Source: Gammaproteobacteria bacterium UBA6968
GTDB taxonomy: Bacteria; Pseudomonadota; Gammaproteobacteria; Pseudomonadales; Azotimanducaceae
DNA: 23,622 bases
Assembly (NCBI GenBank): GCA_002450255.1
Contig: DJYW01000034.1
Coordinates: 8,054-31,675 of the forward strand
Direction of reading: 5' to 3'
Part shown: positions 1 to 8,300 of the stretch, one piece after another
How the letters are laid out: every line of letters begins with the position of its first letter
How positions within the stretch are numbered: position 1 is the stretch's first letter
Made by a program: the position numbers and the translations under genes
The notes under the pieces: model-generated
Databases searched by the model: none
Told to the model about the DNA's origin: nothing
The model's input: the letters and a program-made list of their open reading frames with translations, nothing else

Positions 1-119
1 CCGGGCATGGCCTCTAATTTTATAGATACTTTAAGTGGCTGGGCGCTATGGCGTTAACGCTTGGTTAGGTTAGAATGCGCGCCCCAAGACCTGTCACGGT
101 TGACCAAAAGGAAAGGACA

Positions 120-629
120 ATGATCAAAAAGATCTCTATGACATTAGCAGTGCTACTGATGTGTATGACACAAGCCGTGAGCGCAGAACTGAAAGTCGCG
201 TTTCTGAATCCTGAAATAGCTATTCTGGGAACCGAAGAAGCAAAGATGCTGGGTGAAGCGGCCAACAAGGAATTAGAAACAGAGCAAAATGAGCTACGAA
301 CTTTGCGCGAAAAAATTGAAGCTCAGCAAAAGAAGATGCAAACAGACGGTGAAATTTTGAGCGATGCGGAAAAGCGTAAAATGGCCGCAGACGTGGAAGA
401 GATGACCGCAGACTTTCAGTTCAATGGACAGAAGCTGCAGAAGCGGGCGCAGGATATGCGCACAGAGATCATCGCGCAGCTTGAACCCAAATATCGCGCA
501 GTTGTTGATGAGATTGTGCAAATCGACCAACTTGACGTGATTATGGCACCAGGTACGGCGATTTATGTTAACCCTAAGCACGATATCACCCGTCGCGTGA
601 CGGAAAAAATGAATGAGCAGGCGCAGTAA
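120..629 (+). CDS. skp: Periplasmic chaperone Skp (OmpH family)
   Basis: This encodes a 169-residue periplasmic holdase. The family forms a trimer whose coiled-coil arms carry unfolded outer-membrane proteins from the Sec translocon to the BAM complex. Residues 1-22 form a Sec signal peptide: a Lys-rich start, a hydrophobic stretch and an AVSA-type cleavage site. The mature protein opens with the family beta strand (KVAFLNPEIAIL). A long charged helix rich in Glu, Lys and Gln follows (about residues 45-125), then the C-terminal strand region. The ATG at 120 was chosen over one at 75 because it follows a purine-rich ribosome site (AAGGAAAGG) and gives a clean signal peptide. bamA, the usual upstream neighbour, is not visible in the first 119 bases. 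lpxD follows after 54 bp, the usual order. Family assignment is firm. Confidence 0.93.
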   Translation: MIKKISMTLAVLLMCMTQAVSAELKVAFLNPEIAILGTEEAKMLGEAANKELETEQNELRTLREKIEAQQKKMQTDGEILSDAEKRKMAADVEEMTADFQFNGQKLQKRAQDMRTEIIAQLEPKYRAVVDEIVQIDQLDVIMAPGTAIYVNPKHDITRRVTEKMNEQAQ

Positions 630-683
630 GTAATCTACGCAAGTTTAGTACGGCCCGGGTAATGTAAGGGCGGACTGGGTTTT

Positions 684-1733
684 ATGACATCACCAATTCG
701 CCTTACTGAACTCGCTACTGCTATCGGTGCCGCAATCGTCGCACCCTCTTCAGTCAACATTGCTGCCGTAGAAATCACCGGCCTCGCCAGTTTGGACGAG
801 GCCGGTCCCGGCCAAATAAGCCACCTTTCAAGTGTTAAATTCCGACCTTTGTTGGCCGAGTCCCAGGCGACGGCCGTTATTTGCGCGGAACGCGATGTCG
901 GATCTTGTCCAGGCATAGCCCTGCAAGTAGACAATCCCTATGTCGCCTATGCCAAAGCAACTCAACTCTTCCGTCAGCCTCGATGCTTAGAAGCAGGTAT
1001 ACATGACTCGGCGGTTGTTCACCCAAGCGCCACCATCGACGCTTCAGCCTGTATTGGTCCAGGTGTTGTCGTTGGTGCCGACACCGTAGTGGCGGCTCGC
1101 GTGCAAATCCGTGCGAATACAGTTGTTGGCGATCGCTGCAATATTCAAGAAGGAACCTGTCTTATGAGTCAGGTTGCGGTCTACGACGATGTAAAGATCG
1201 GCGCTGAGAGCATTATTCATAGTGCTGCCGTTATCGGTGCAGATGGTTTTGGCTGGGCGCCAGATGAGAACGGGCACTTGCATGAGATCGCGCAGTTGGG
1301 CGGCGTGACTATTGGCGATCGCGTCAGTATTGGCGCAGGCTCTGCGGTGGACCGGGGTGCTTTGACCGACACGGTGATTGAGACCGGTGTGAAAATCGAT
1401 AATCTGGTCCAAATTGGCCATAATTCCCGGGTTGGCGCGCACACAGTGATCTGCGGCTCGTCGGGCATGGCAGGAAGCACTCGGGTCGGCAAGCATTGCG
1501 TTTTGGCAGGGCGCGTTAGCATTGGTGGCGATGGGCCGATAACAATTTGTGATCGTGTTGTGGTTTCGGTCGGCACAACCGTGACACGATCTATTTCGAC
1601 ACCGGGGACTTATTCAGCGTCATTGCCCGCATTACCCCACGCCGAGTGGATGCGTAACGCGGCGAGCATTAAGCGTCTTGCGAAGCTAGTAAAGCAAGTG
1701 ACTCGACTTGAGCGCCGCCTTAACGACGAATGA
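684..1733 (+). CDS. lpxD: UDP-3-O-(3-hydroxyacyl)glucosamine N-acyltransferase LpxD
   Basis: LpxD catalyses the third step of lipid A synthesis: it transfers a 3-hydroxyacyl chain from acyl-ACP to the 2-amino group of UDP-3-O-acylglucosamine in the cytoplasm. The 349-residue length fits the family (E. coli 341). An N-terminal uridine-binding domain (about 1-100) is followed by hexapeptide repeats of a left-handed beta helix (about 105-300) and a C-terminal helix (KRLAKLVKQVTRLERRL). The catalytic histidine is present in the IDNLVQIGHN block (His246, equivalent to E. coli His239). The second functional histidine, E. coli His276 in NGHMEICD, is not conserved: the corresponding block reads GGDGPITICD, with two extra residues. 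fabZ, lpxA and lpxB follow, as in most Gram-negative bacteria. The ribosome site before 684 is weak (GGGCGGA). The identity is certain; the acyl-chain preference is not. Confidence 0.96.
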   Translation: MTSPIRLTELATAIGAAIVAPSSVNIAAVEITGLASLDEAGPGQISHLSSVKFRPLLAESQATAVICAERDVGSCPGIALQVDNPYVAYAKATQLFRQPRCLEAGIHDSAVVHPSATIDASACIGPGVVVGADTVVAARVQIRANTVVGDRCNIQEGTCLMSQVAVYDDVKIGAESIIHSAAVIGADGFGWAPDENGHLHEIAQLGGVTIGDRVSIGAGSAVDRGALTDTVIETGVKIDNLVQIGHNSRVGAHTVICGSSGMAGSTRVGKHCVLAGRVSIGGDGPITICDRVVVSVGTTVTRSISTPGTYSASLPALPHAEWMRNAASIKRLAKLVKQVTRLERRLNDE

Positions 1734-1984
1734 GCAGCGCTAACTCAACGCGTAAAGCGTTTAGCATTTGGGCAGCGATTATGAGCGTCTTGAGACGATC
1801 GACCTCAATGGCGACAGGACATCTTGAGCCTGCACTAACAAACATCGGCTTGGGTCTTATGATGAAAGGCAAAGACTCATTGATTTGCTCAGGCGCTCGC
1901 CCGCTGATTGCTTAAGTAGCTGATTAAGCTGTGGGCTGGGGTTTCTATAGTCCAACTATCAGATCCGCATAAGGAGAGGATGCG

Positions 1985-2428
1985 ATGAATCAGAAAATGA
2001 TCGAAGAGATACTCGAGTACTTGCCGCATCGCTATCCCATGCTGCTCGTAGACCGTATTACCGATGTTGTAACCGACGAGTCGATTCGGGGCTTTAAGAA
2101 TATCACCTACAACGAACAGGTTTTTCAGGGGCATTTTCCGCAACGCCCGATATTGCCCGGCGTCATGATTTTAGAAGCGCTTGCGCAGATTTCAGGCATT
2201 TTGGCGTTACAAGGTCGAGATCTAGCAAAGGATAATCCTGGCATCTATCTGTTTGCCGGAATCGACAAAGCACGGTTTAGACGTCCCGTTGTACCCGGAG
2301 ATCGCCTTGATTTAGTAGCCACTTATAAAGCCCGCAAGTCGAATTTCGCTAAGTTTGATTGCGAAGCGAGTGTGGATGGCCAGTTGGCCTGCTCAGCCTC
2401 CCTGACCGTCGTGGAGCAAAAAACATGA
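1985..2428 (+). CDS. fabZ: 3-hydroxyacyl-ACP dehydratase FabZ
   Basis: FabZ dehydrates (3R)-hydroxyacyl-ACP to trans-2-enoyl-ACP in type II fatty acid synthesis. It therefore competes with LpxA and LpxD for the same hydroxyacyl-ACP pool. The 147-residue hot-dog-fold protein has the family start (LPHRYPMLLVDRI) and the active-site segment GHFPQRPILPGVMILEALAQ, with catalytic His50 and Glu64. A strong ribosome site (AAGGAGAGGA) lies just before the ATG. The stop codon overlaps the lpxA start (ATGA), which implies translational coupling and paired control of fatty acid and lipid A synthesis. A 251-bp gap separates it from lpxD; it holds only a small inverted repeat (1910-1929) and no convincing gene. 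Confidence 0.97.
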   Translation: MNQKMIEEILEYLPHRYPMLLVDRITDVVTDESIRGFKNITYNEQVFQGHFPQRPILPGVMILEALAQISGILALQGRDLAKDNPGIYLFAGIDKARFRRPVVPGDRLDLVATYKARKSNFAKFDCEASVDGQLACSASLTVVEQKT

Positions 2429-3222
2429 TTGATGAAAACGCCGTGATAGACCCGGGTGTGCGTCTGGGTAGCGGGGTTAGCGTAGGGCCGTTTACTGTTA
2501 TTGGGCCGGGTGTTGAGATTGGTGACGGTGCGCAAATTGCGTCGCATGTTGTCATAAAGGGTCCGACGCGGTTGGGTGCAGGCGTCAAAATCTATCAATT
2601 TGCCAGCGTCGGTGAAGACACTTCGGCGCTCGCTTACGAGGGCGAAGACAGTTCGTTAACAGTTGGCGACCACACGGTTATTCGCGAAGGTGTGACCATT
2701 CATCGTGGCATGGATAAGGGCGGTATCGGCCGTACCGAGGTGGGCAGTCATTGTTTGTTCATGGCCTATGCTCACGTGGCCCATGATTGCATCGTTGGAG
2801 ATCATGTGATCATGGCTAACGCATCGCTGCTTGCCGGTCATGTAGAAGTCGGCGATTACGCTAATATCGGTGGTGCCGTGGGCGTTGCTCAATATCGAAA
2901 AATTGGAGCCTACTCCCACCTTGCGGCATTGAGTCTTATCACTAAAGATGTTCCCGCCTATCTTACCGTCGGCGGCAATCCAGCGAGGGTTGTAGGCCTC
3001 AACAAAGAAGGCATGCGCCGTCGCGGTTTTTCAGCCGAGGTGTCGCGTGCGTTAGAAGAAGCCTATCGCATCGTACTTCGCCGTGGTTTGCGGACGCAAG
3101 ATGCGCTTGCCGAACTCACCGAATTGCGCGAGCAGTACGCCGAAGTCGATTTGTTTGCGCGTACCGTCGAGACTTCGGACCGAGGCATTATGCGGGTGCG
3201 TCGGCGCGGTACTTCCGCCTGA
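2425..3222 (+). CDS. lpxA: UDP-N-acetylglucosamine O-acyltransferase LpxA
   Basis: LpxA performs the first step of lipid A synthesis, acylating the 3-OH of UDP-GlcNAc from 3-hydroxyacyl-ACP. The protein has 265 residues (E. coli 262). It has a left-handed beta helix of hexapeptide repeats (about 1-185) and a C-terminal helical domain (from about residue 195, including EGMRRRGF). Catalytic His120 sits in AHVAHDC (E. coli His125), and the equivalents of E. coli His122 and His144 are present. The E. coli His160 position is Ala155 (GVAQYRKIG instead of AVHQF). The chain-length ruler Gly173 is Ala168 and His168 is Tyr163. The start at 2425 overlaps the fabZ stop by 4 bp and has a GGAG site inside fabZ. 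An in-frame ATG at 2359 lies within fabZ and would add a non-family N-terminus. The ruler change suggests a chain length different from E. coli, but this is inference. Confidence 0.96.
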   Translation: MIDENAVIDPGVRLGSGVSVGPFTVIGPGVEIGDGAQIASHVVIKGPTRLGAGVKIYQFASVGEDTSALAYEGEDSSLTVGDHTVIREGVTIHRGMDKGGIGRTEVGSHCLFMAYAHVAHDCIVGDHVIMANASLLAGHVEVGDYANIGGAVGVAQYRKIGAYSHLAALSLITKDVPAYLTVGGNPARVVGLNKEGMRRRGFSAEVSRALEEAYRIVLRRGLRTQDALAELTELREQYAEVDLFARTVETSDRGIMRVRRRGTSA

Positions 3223-3450
3223 TTGGTCTGTGCCTAGATTTATATTGCCAATGTTGCAGTTTTTTCGGCCTTCCCGGTTGCCACTTTCTTTATTGCGGTG
3301 CTTGTGCTGCGGCAGAGTCACCACGGCCGCTAATGCGAATTTGTTGTCAACGCGAGGTTGGCATTGCATGGGCAAAACCTCAGGTCGAGCTCATGTCCCA
3401 CGATCCAATACGCCCGCTTTTACACTGGGCCGCAACCTGGTGAGCGCCGC

Positions 3451-4653
3451 ATGTCACTGACCATTGGCGTGTTAGCGGGCGAGGTATCCGGGGACTTGCT
3501 GGGTGCCAGTCTCATGGACGCTTTGCACAAGCGCGCTGAAGCTTACGGCGGTATCTCTTTCGTTGGCGTCGGCGGAGAACAAATGTGTCAGCGGGGGCTG
3601 ACCTCGCTTGCGGAATTGGAAGATCTCTCGGTACAAGGGTTTATCGACCCGTTGTTGCGACTGCCTCAATTACTCGGTCTGCAGCGGCGTTTGCTGCGAC
3701 GTTTTGTCGACATCAAAATTGACGCCTTTGTCGGCATAGACTTTAACGTTTTCAATTTCATGCTGGAAAAACGACTCAAGCGTGCTGGCGTGCTGACTGC
3801 CCATTATGTCAGTCCTTCTGTCTACGCTTGGCGCAAAAATCGGGTATACACGGTCGCAGCCAGTGCCGATCTGTTGTTTTGTTTATATCCCTTTGAGCCA
3901 AAACAGTACCTACAGACGTCAGTCAAAGCGATCTATGTTGGGCATCCGCTCACTAACTCGATCGCTGCTGATGCGGGAAATCAGGCCGAGCGCGAGGCGG
4001 CCCGCCGAGATTTGGGTCTATCACTAGAACAGCCGGTGCTGGCGTTATTACCAGGGAGTCGAGCCAGTGAGCTCAAATACATGCTACCCACATTCCTCGA
4101 GGCGGCGCGACAGTTCAACCAAAAGATGGCGCAGGCGGCGCAAATTGTTATTCCCTGTGTCAATGATCAGCGTTTACAAGAGGTTACGGCGAGTCAAAGT
4201 CAGTATCCGGATCTGTGGATTCATCCTTACCGGGGCAACGCCAGTCGCGGCTTGCAAGCGTCGGACGTGGCGCTGGTAAAATCAGGCACCGGTACCCTAG
4301 AAGCGGCTTTGCTGCAGCGCCCGTTGGTGATGAGCTACAAAACAGGCAGTTTAAATTATCAGTTAGCAAGGCGGCTGATCGAGCTAGATCAATTTGCCTT
4401 GCCCAATATTCTGCTCGGCCGGCCCAAGGTTCCTGAGTTTATTCAGGATGCAGCGACGCCAGAAGCATTGGCCGAAGCGTTGTTTAAGGAATGGCACGCG
4501 AGTCAAGCCGAGCCGGATTATTTCCAGGATTTTCAGGGCCTTTATCAAACCCTTGCTTTTGGCGAATCGGGCCTGTCTGCGGCGGACGCCGCGGGCGCTG
4601 CGTTATTAGAACGCCTTGCTAGGTTGACAAGCTTGAGCGCGCACGATGCTTGA
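3451..4653 (+). CDS. lpxB: Lipid-A-disaccharide synthase LpxB
   Basis: LpxB is a membrane-associated GT19 glycosyltransferase. It joins 2,3-diacylglucosamine-1-phosphate (lipid X) to UDP-2,3-diacylglucosamine, forming the lipid A disaccharide. The product has 400 residues, slightly longer than the usual 380 or so. The N-terminal signature GEVSGDLLGASL, the central PSVYAWRKNR, the nucleotide-site LLPGSRASEL and the sugar-nucleotide motif KSGTGTLEAALL are all visible. The ATG at 3451 was chosen because the family begins with a short strand right before GEVSGD. In-frame starts further upstream (such as 3358) would add unrelated residues. The ribosome site is weak (GGTGAG). A 228-bp non-coding stretch separates it from lpxA. 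Its end overlaps rnhB by 8 bp. Confidence 0.95.
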   Translation: MSLTIGVLAGEVSGDLLGASLMDALHKRAEAYGGISFVGVGGEQMCQRGLTSLAELEDLSVQGFIDPLLRLPQLLGLQRRLLRRFVDIKIDAFVGIDFNVFNFMLEKRLKRAGVLTAHYVSPSVYAWRKNRVYTVAASADLLFCLYPFEPKQYLQTSVKAIYVGHPLTNSIAADAGNQAEREAARRDLGLSLEQPVLALLPGSRASELKYMLPTFLEAARQFNQKMAQAAQIVIPCVNDQRLQEVTASQSQYPDLWIHPYRGNASRGLQASDVALVKSGTGTLEAALLQRPLVMSYKTGSLNYQLARRLIELDQFALPNILLGRPKVPEFIQDAATPEALAEALFKEWHASQAEPDYFQDFQGLYQTLAFGESGLSAADAAGAALLERLARLTSLSAHDA

Positions 4654-5305
4654 TTTTGAGGACTTGCTGGCGCGGTTACAGGACGGCCAAAAAGTCGGTG
4701 CATTGGACCCGGCTTGGTGGCGTGACTTAAGCGTTGCCGGTGTAGATGAGGTGGGTATCGGGCCTTTAGCCGGTCCAGTGGTCGCCGCCGCTGTAGTGCT
4801 GCCCGAGACGGTTGAGATAGCCCACCTACGCGACTCGAAAGCGACGACTCTTAAGCAACGCGAGCGCGCTAGTGAGGCGATACGCGACAACGCCGTCGAC
4901 TTCGCTATCGGGTTGGCGAGTGAGGCTGAGATCGACGAGCTTAATATCTTGCGAGCCAGTCATCTGGCTATGCAGCGGGCCGTTGCGGGTCTGCGTGCAC
5001 TGCCCGACCTCGCTCTGATTGATGGTAATAAAATACCTAAGTTGGGCTGTCCGGCTGCCGCAATTATTAACGGCGATCAGCGCGTGGGTGCGATCAGTGC
5101 GGCTTCGATCGTGGCTAAAGTTTATCGGGATAATCTCATGCTCGAAGCCGATCAACAGTTCCCAAACTACGGTTTTGCCGGACATAAGGGATACCCGACT
5201 GCCAAGCATTTGGCTGCGCTTGGAACGCACGGTCCTTGCCGTTTACACAGGCGAAGTTTCGCGCCGGTGCGGCGACTTCTTGAGAATGGCAAAAGCATCA
5301 CGTAG
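4646..5305 (+). CDS. rnhB: Ribonuclease HII
   Basis: RNase HII cuts RNA-DNA hybrids and starts removal of single ribonucleotides misincorporated into DNA. The 219-residue protein carries the DEDD metal-binding set: Asp34 and Glu35 in VAGVDEVG, Asp126 in LIDGNKIP and Asp162 in AKVYRD. The family blocks EIDELNILRA, ISAASIVAKV, GHKGYPTAKH and HRRSF also match. One departure is notable: the GRG motif after DEV, which contacts the ribose at the RNA-DNA junction, reads GIG here (Arg to Ile, codon ATC, residue 38). The usual DSKKL is also altered to DSKATTL. The start lies inside lpxB with an 8-bp overlap, suggesting coupling, and dnaE follows. All catalytic acids remain, so activity is plausible; junction specificity may be changed. 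Confidence 0.94.
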   Translation: MLDFEDLLARLQDGQKVGALDPAWWRDLSVAGVDEVGIGPLAGPVVAAAVVLPETVEIAHLRDSKATTLKQRERASEAIRDNAVDFAIGLASEAEIDELNILRASHLAMQRAVAGLRALPDLALIDGNKIPKLGCPAAAIINGDQRVGAISAASIVAKVYRDNLMLEADQQFPNYGFAGHKGYPTAKHLAALGTHGPCRLHRRSFAPVRRLLENGKSIT

Positions 5306-5373
5306 GGTCTGTTGGCACGCGGTGTATTTAACGCTGCCTGTTGATTAACGGAGCCTATCGGAGCAACCCATTT

Positions 5374-8300
5374 ATGCCGCACCAGCCCAGCGCCGCCGCG
5401 CCCTTTGTTCACCTCCATGTACACAGCGAATTTTCTTTAGTCGACGGTCTCTTAAAGGTAAAGAAGCTTGTGCAGCGCTGCGCCGAAGCTGGCATGCCCG
5501 CTGTCGCGCTAACGGATCACGGTAATTTATTTGCGCTCGTTAAATTTTACGAGAACTGCCTGGCGGCCGGTATTAAACCCATTCTGGGAGCGGAGGTGAT
5601 GGTTAAAGCAAGCGATGCCCGCGATGCGCCTGCTGAAAGAGTGGTCTTGTTAGCTAAGCATTTGCAGGGTTACCGCCACTTAACCGAGCTTATTTCCGAG
5701 AGCTTCACTCAGGCGGAAGAGCGCGGTGCTCTGACAGAAACGCAGATTTTTGCGAAGCGCGATGGTCTCCTTGTGCTGTCTGGGGGCATAGGCGGCCATC
5801 TGTGGCGCGGGATGTTGGCGGATGATATAGAGCCAGTGACGCGTCGAGTGCAGCGTTGGGTCGACGTGTTTGGTGATGACTATTTTATTGAAATCACGCG
5901 CACAGGGCGTAGCGGCGAGGATGTGGCAATACAACGAGCAGTGCAGATTGCCGCCGCGTTAAACGTCGGCATTGTCGCAACTAATGATGTCTGTTTTGCA
6001 GAACGTGATGATTTTGAGGCACATGAAACACGAGTCTGCATTAACGAAGGACGCACTCTCAATGATCCTCGTCGCAGTCGCCGCTATAGCGATCAACAGC
6101 ATTTCGCTTCTTCGGACTACATGGCTACTCGGTTTGCGGACCTGCCTCAAGCATTGGGCAATACCCTTAGCATTGCGCAAAAGTGCACGGTGGAAGTGCC
6201 GCTGGGGGTGTATCACTTGCCTGACTATCCGCTGCCTGATAATCAATCGTTGCAGGCGTTTTTTCATTGTCGTGCGCGTGAGGGTTTAGCCGCACGACTT
6301 GCCGCTACCGGTGTCAGCGAGGGGTTTAGTTGTGATGATTACGATGAACGCCTGGATTTCGAGCTCAATGTGATCGACCAGATGGGCTTTGCCGGCTACT
6401 TTCTAATCGTTATGGAATTTATTGGCTGGGCCAAGGAACACAAGATTCCTGTTGGGCCAGGGCGGGGTTCGGGTGGCGGGTCTTTAGTCGCCTATGCTTT
6501 AGGAATCACCGATCTGGATCCGCTGCAATACGATCTGTTGTTCGAGCGATTCCTCAACCCAGAACGTTTGTCCATGCCAGACTTTGACGTCGATTTTTGT
6601 ATGGAGGGGCGCGATCAGGTCATTCAGCATGTTAGCGACTTATATGGCGCTAACGCAGTCAGTCAAATCATCACGTTCGGTACTATGGCTGCAAAGGCGG
6701 TGGTGCGGGACGTAGCTCGAGTGCAGGGCAAGGCTTATGGGTTGGCGGACAAGTTGTCCAAACTCATTCCGTTCGAAGTCGGCATGACGTTGAGCAAAGC
6801 CATGGCGGAAAGCGAGGATCTGAAGCACTTCGTAGAGACGACTGATGAAGCAGCCGAAATCATGGATATGGCCTATAAACTCGAAGGCATCGTTCGCAAT
6901 GTGGGCCGACACGCAGGCGGCGTAGTCATCGCACCTTCTGCACTAACAGATTTTGTCCCACTTTATACGGAGGAAGGTGGTGAGGCGCTGGTCTCCCAGT
7001 TCGATAAAGACGATGTCGAACGTGCTGGCTTGGTTAAGTTCGATTTCCTGGGTCTTAAAACCCTCACTATCATTGACTGGACGGTGGCGGCGATAAACTC
7101 GGCGAGGCCAGACACCGCAGAAGCACCGCTAGATATAGCCACCATTCCACTAGAAGACCCGGCGGTTTACGCGTTGTTGAAGCGGGCTGAGACGACGGCT
7201 GTATTTCAGCTGGAATCTCGCGGCATGAAGGATCTAATTCGGCGGCTTCTGCCCGACGAAATCAATGACATTATTGCCCTAGTAGCGCTGTTCCGACCTG
7301 GGCCGCTGCAGTCCGGCGCGGTTGACGACTATGTTGATCGCAAACACGGTAAAGCCGCCGTGAGTTTTCCGCACGCCAGCTTGCAGGGGGTTTTGGAGTC
7401 AACCTACGGGGTTGTTTTGTACCAAGAGCAGGTCATGCAAATTGCTCAGGTTTTGGCTGGCTTTAGCCTCGGCCAGGCGGATCTACTGCGGCGCGCAATG
7501 GGTAAAAAGAAAGCGGATGAAATGGCTAAGGTTCGCGAGCAGTTTTTGACTGGGACAACCGCCAACAGCATTGATCCGAAACTGGCTAACGAAATTTTCG
7601 ATCTGATGGAAAAATTTGCCGGTTACGCGTTTAACAAATCGCACTCGGCTACCTATGCCTTGGTCAGTTTCCAAACCGCGTGGTTGAAAACGCATTATCC
7701 AGCTGAGTTTATGGCAGCGAATCTGTCGGCGGAAATGCATAACATTGACCGTGTAGTGCAATTGATCGATGAGGTGCGTCGGATGCAGATTTCATTGCGA
7801 CCGCCCAGTGTTAACGCTAGCGAGTTTCGTTTTTCGGTCCGAGAAGGCGAAATACTTTATGGTCTGGGCGCCATTCGCGGAGTCGGTGAGGGCCCCGTCG
7901 AAGCCATTTTGGCTGCCCGCGACGAGCAGCCATTTAGCGGCTTGGAAGACTTTTGTTTGAGAGTTGGGTCGAAAAAGGCCAATAAGCGGGTGGTCGAAGC
8001 ACTCATATTAGCCGGGGCGATGGATGAGTTCACGGCTGATTCTAACGATTTAAATGTGACCCGCTCAAGCTTGCTCGCCAATCTTGGGCGAGCCATGCAG
8101 GGTGCTGAGCAGGTCGCCCGTAATGAAGCCGCTGGTATTACTGACCTATTCGGCACGGCAGAAGGATCGCAAACCGTTTCGCCGCAGGCGCTAGAGCAGT
8201 CTAAGCCGCAAACCACAGCGGCCCGCCTGCGCGGTGAAAAGGATACGTTGGGGCTGTTTTTGACAGGGCATCCTATTCAGCAGTACGAACAAGAAATACG

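Noticed and set aside
1..119. End of bamA upstream of skp
   Set aside because: None of the frames in the first bases shows a BamA-type C-terminus; only a short uninformative open stretch is present.
1730..1915. 61-codon ORF overlapping the lpxD stop (ATGA)
   Set aside because: The overlap is typical of coupled genes, but the predicted peptide resembles no family I know, there is no clear ribosome site, and such a length arises easily by chance.
1910..1929. Inverted repeat GCTTAA/TTAAGC with 8-base loop before fabZ
   Set aside because: A 6-bp AT-rich stem without a T-run; too weak to call a terminator or operator.
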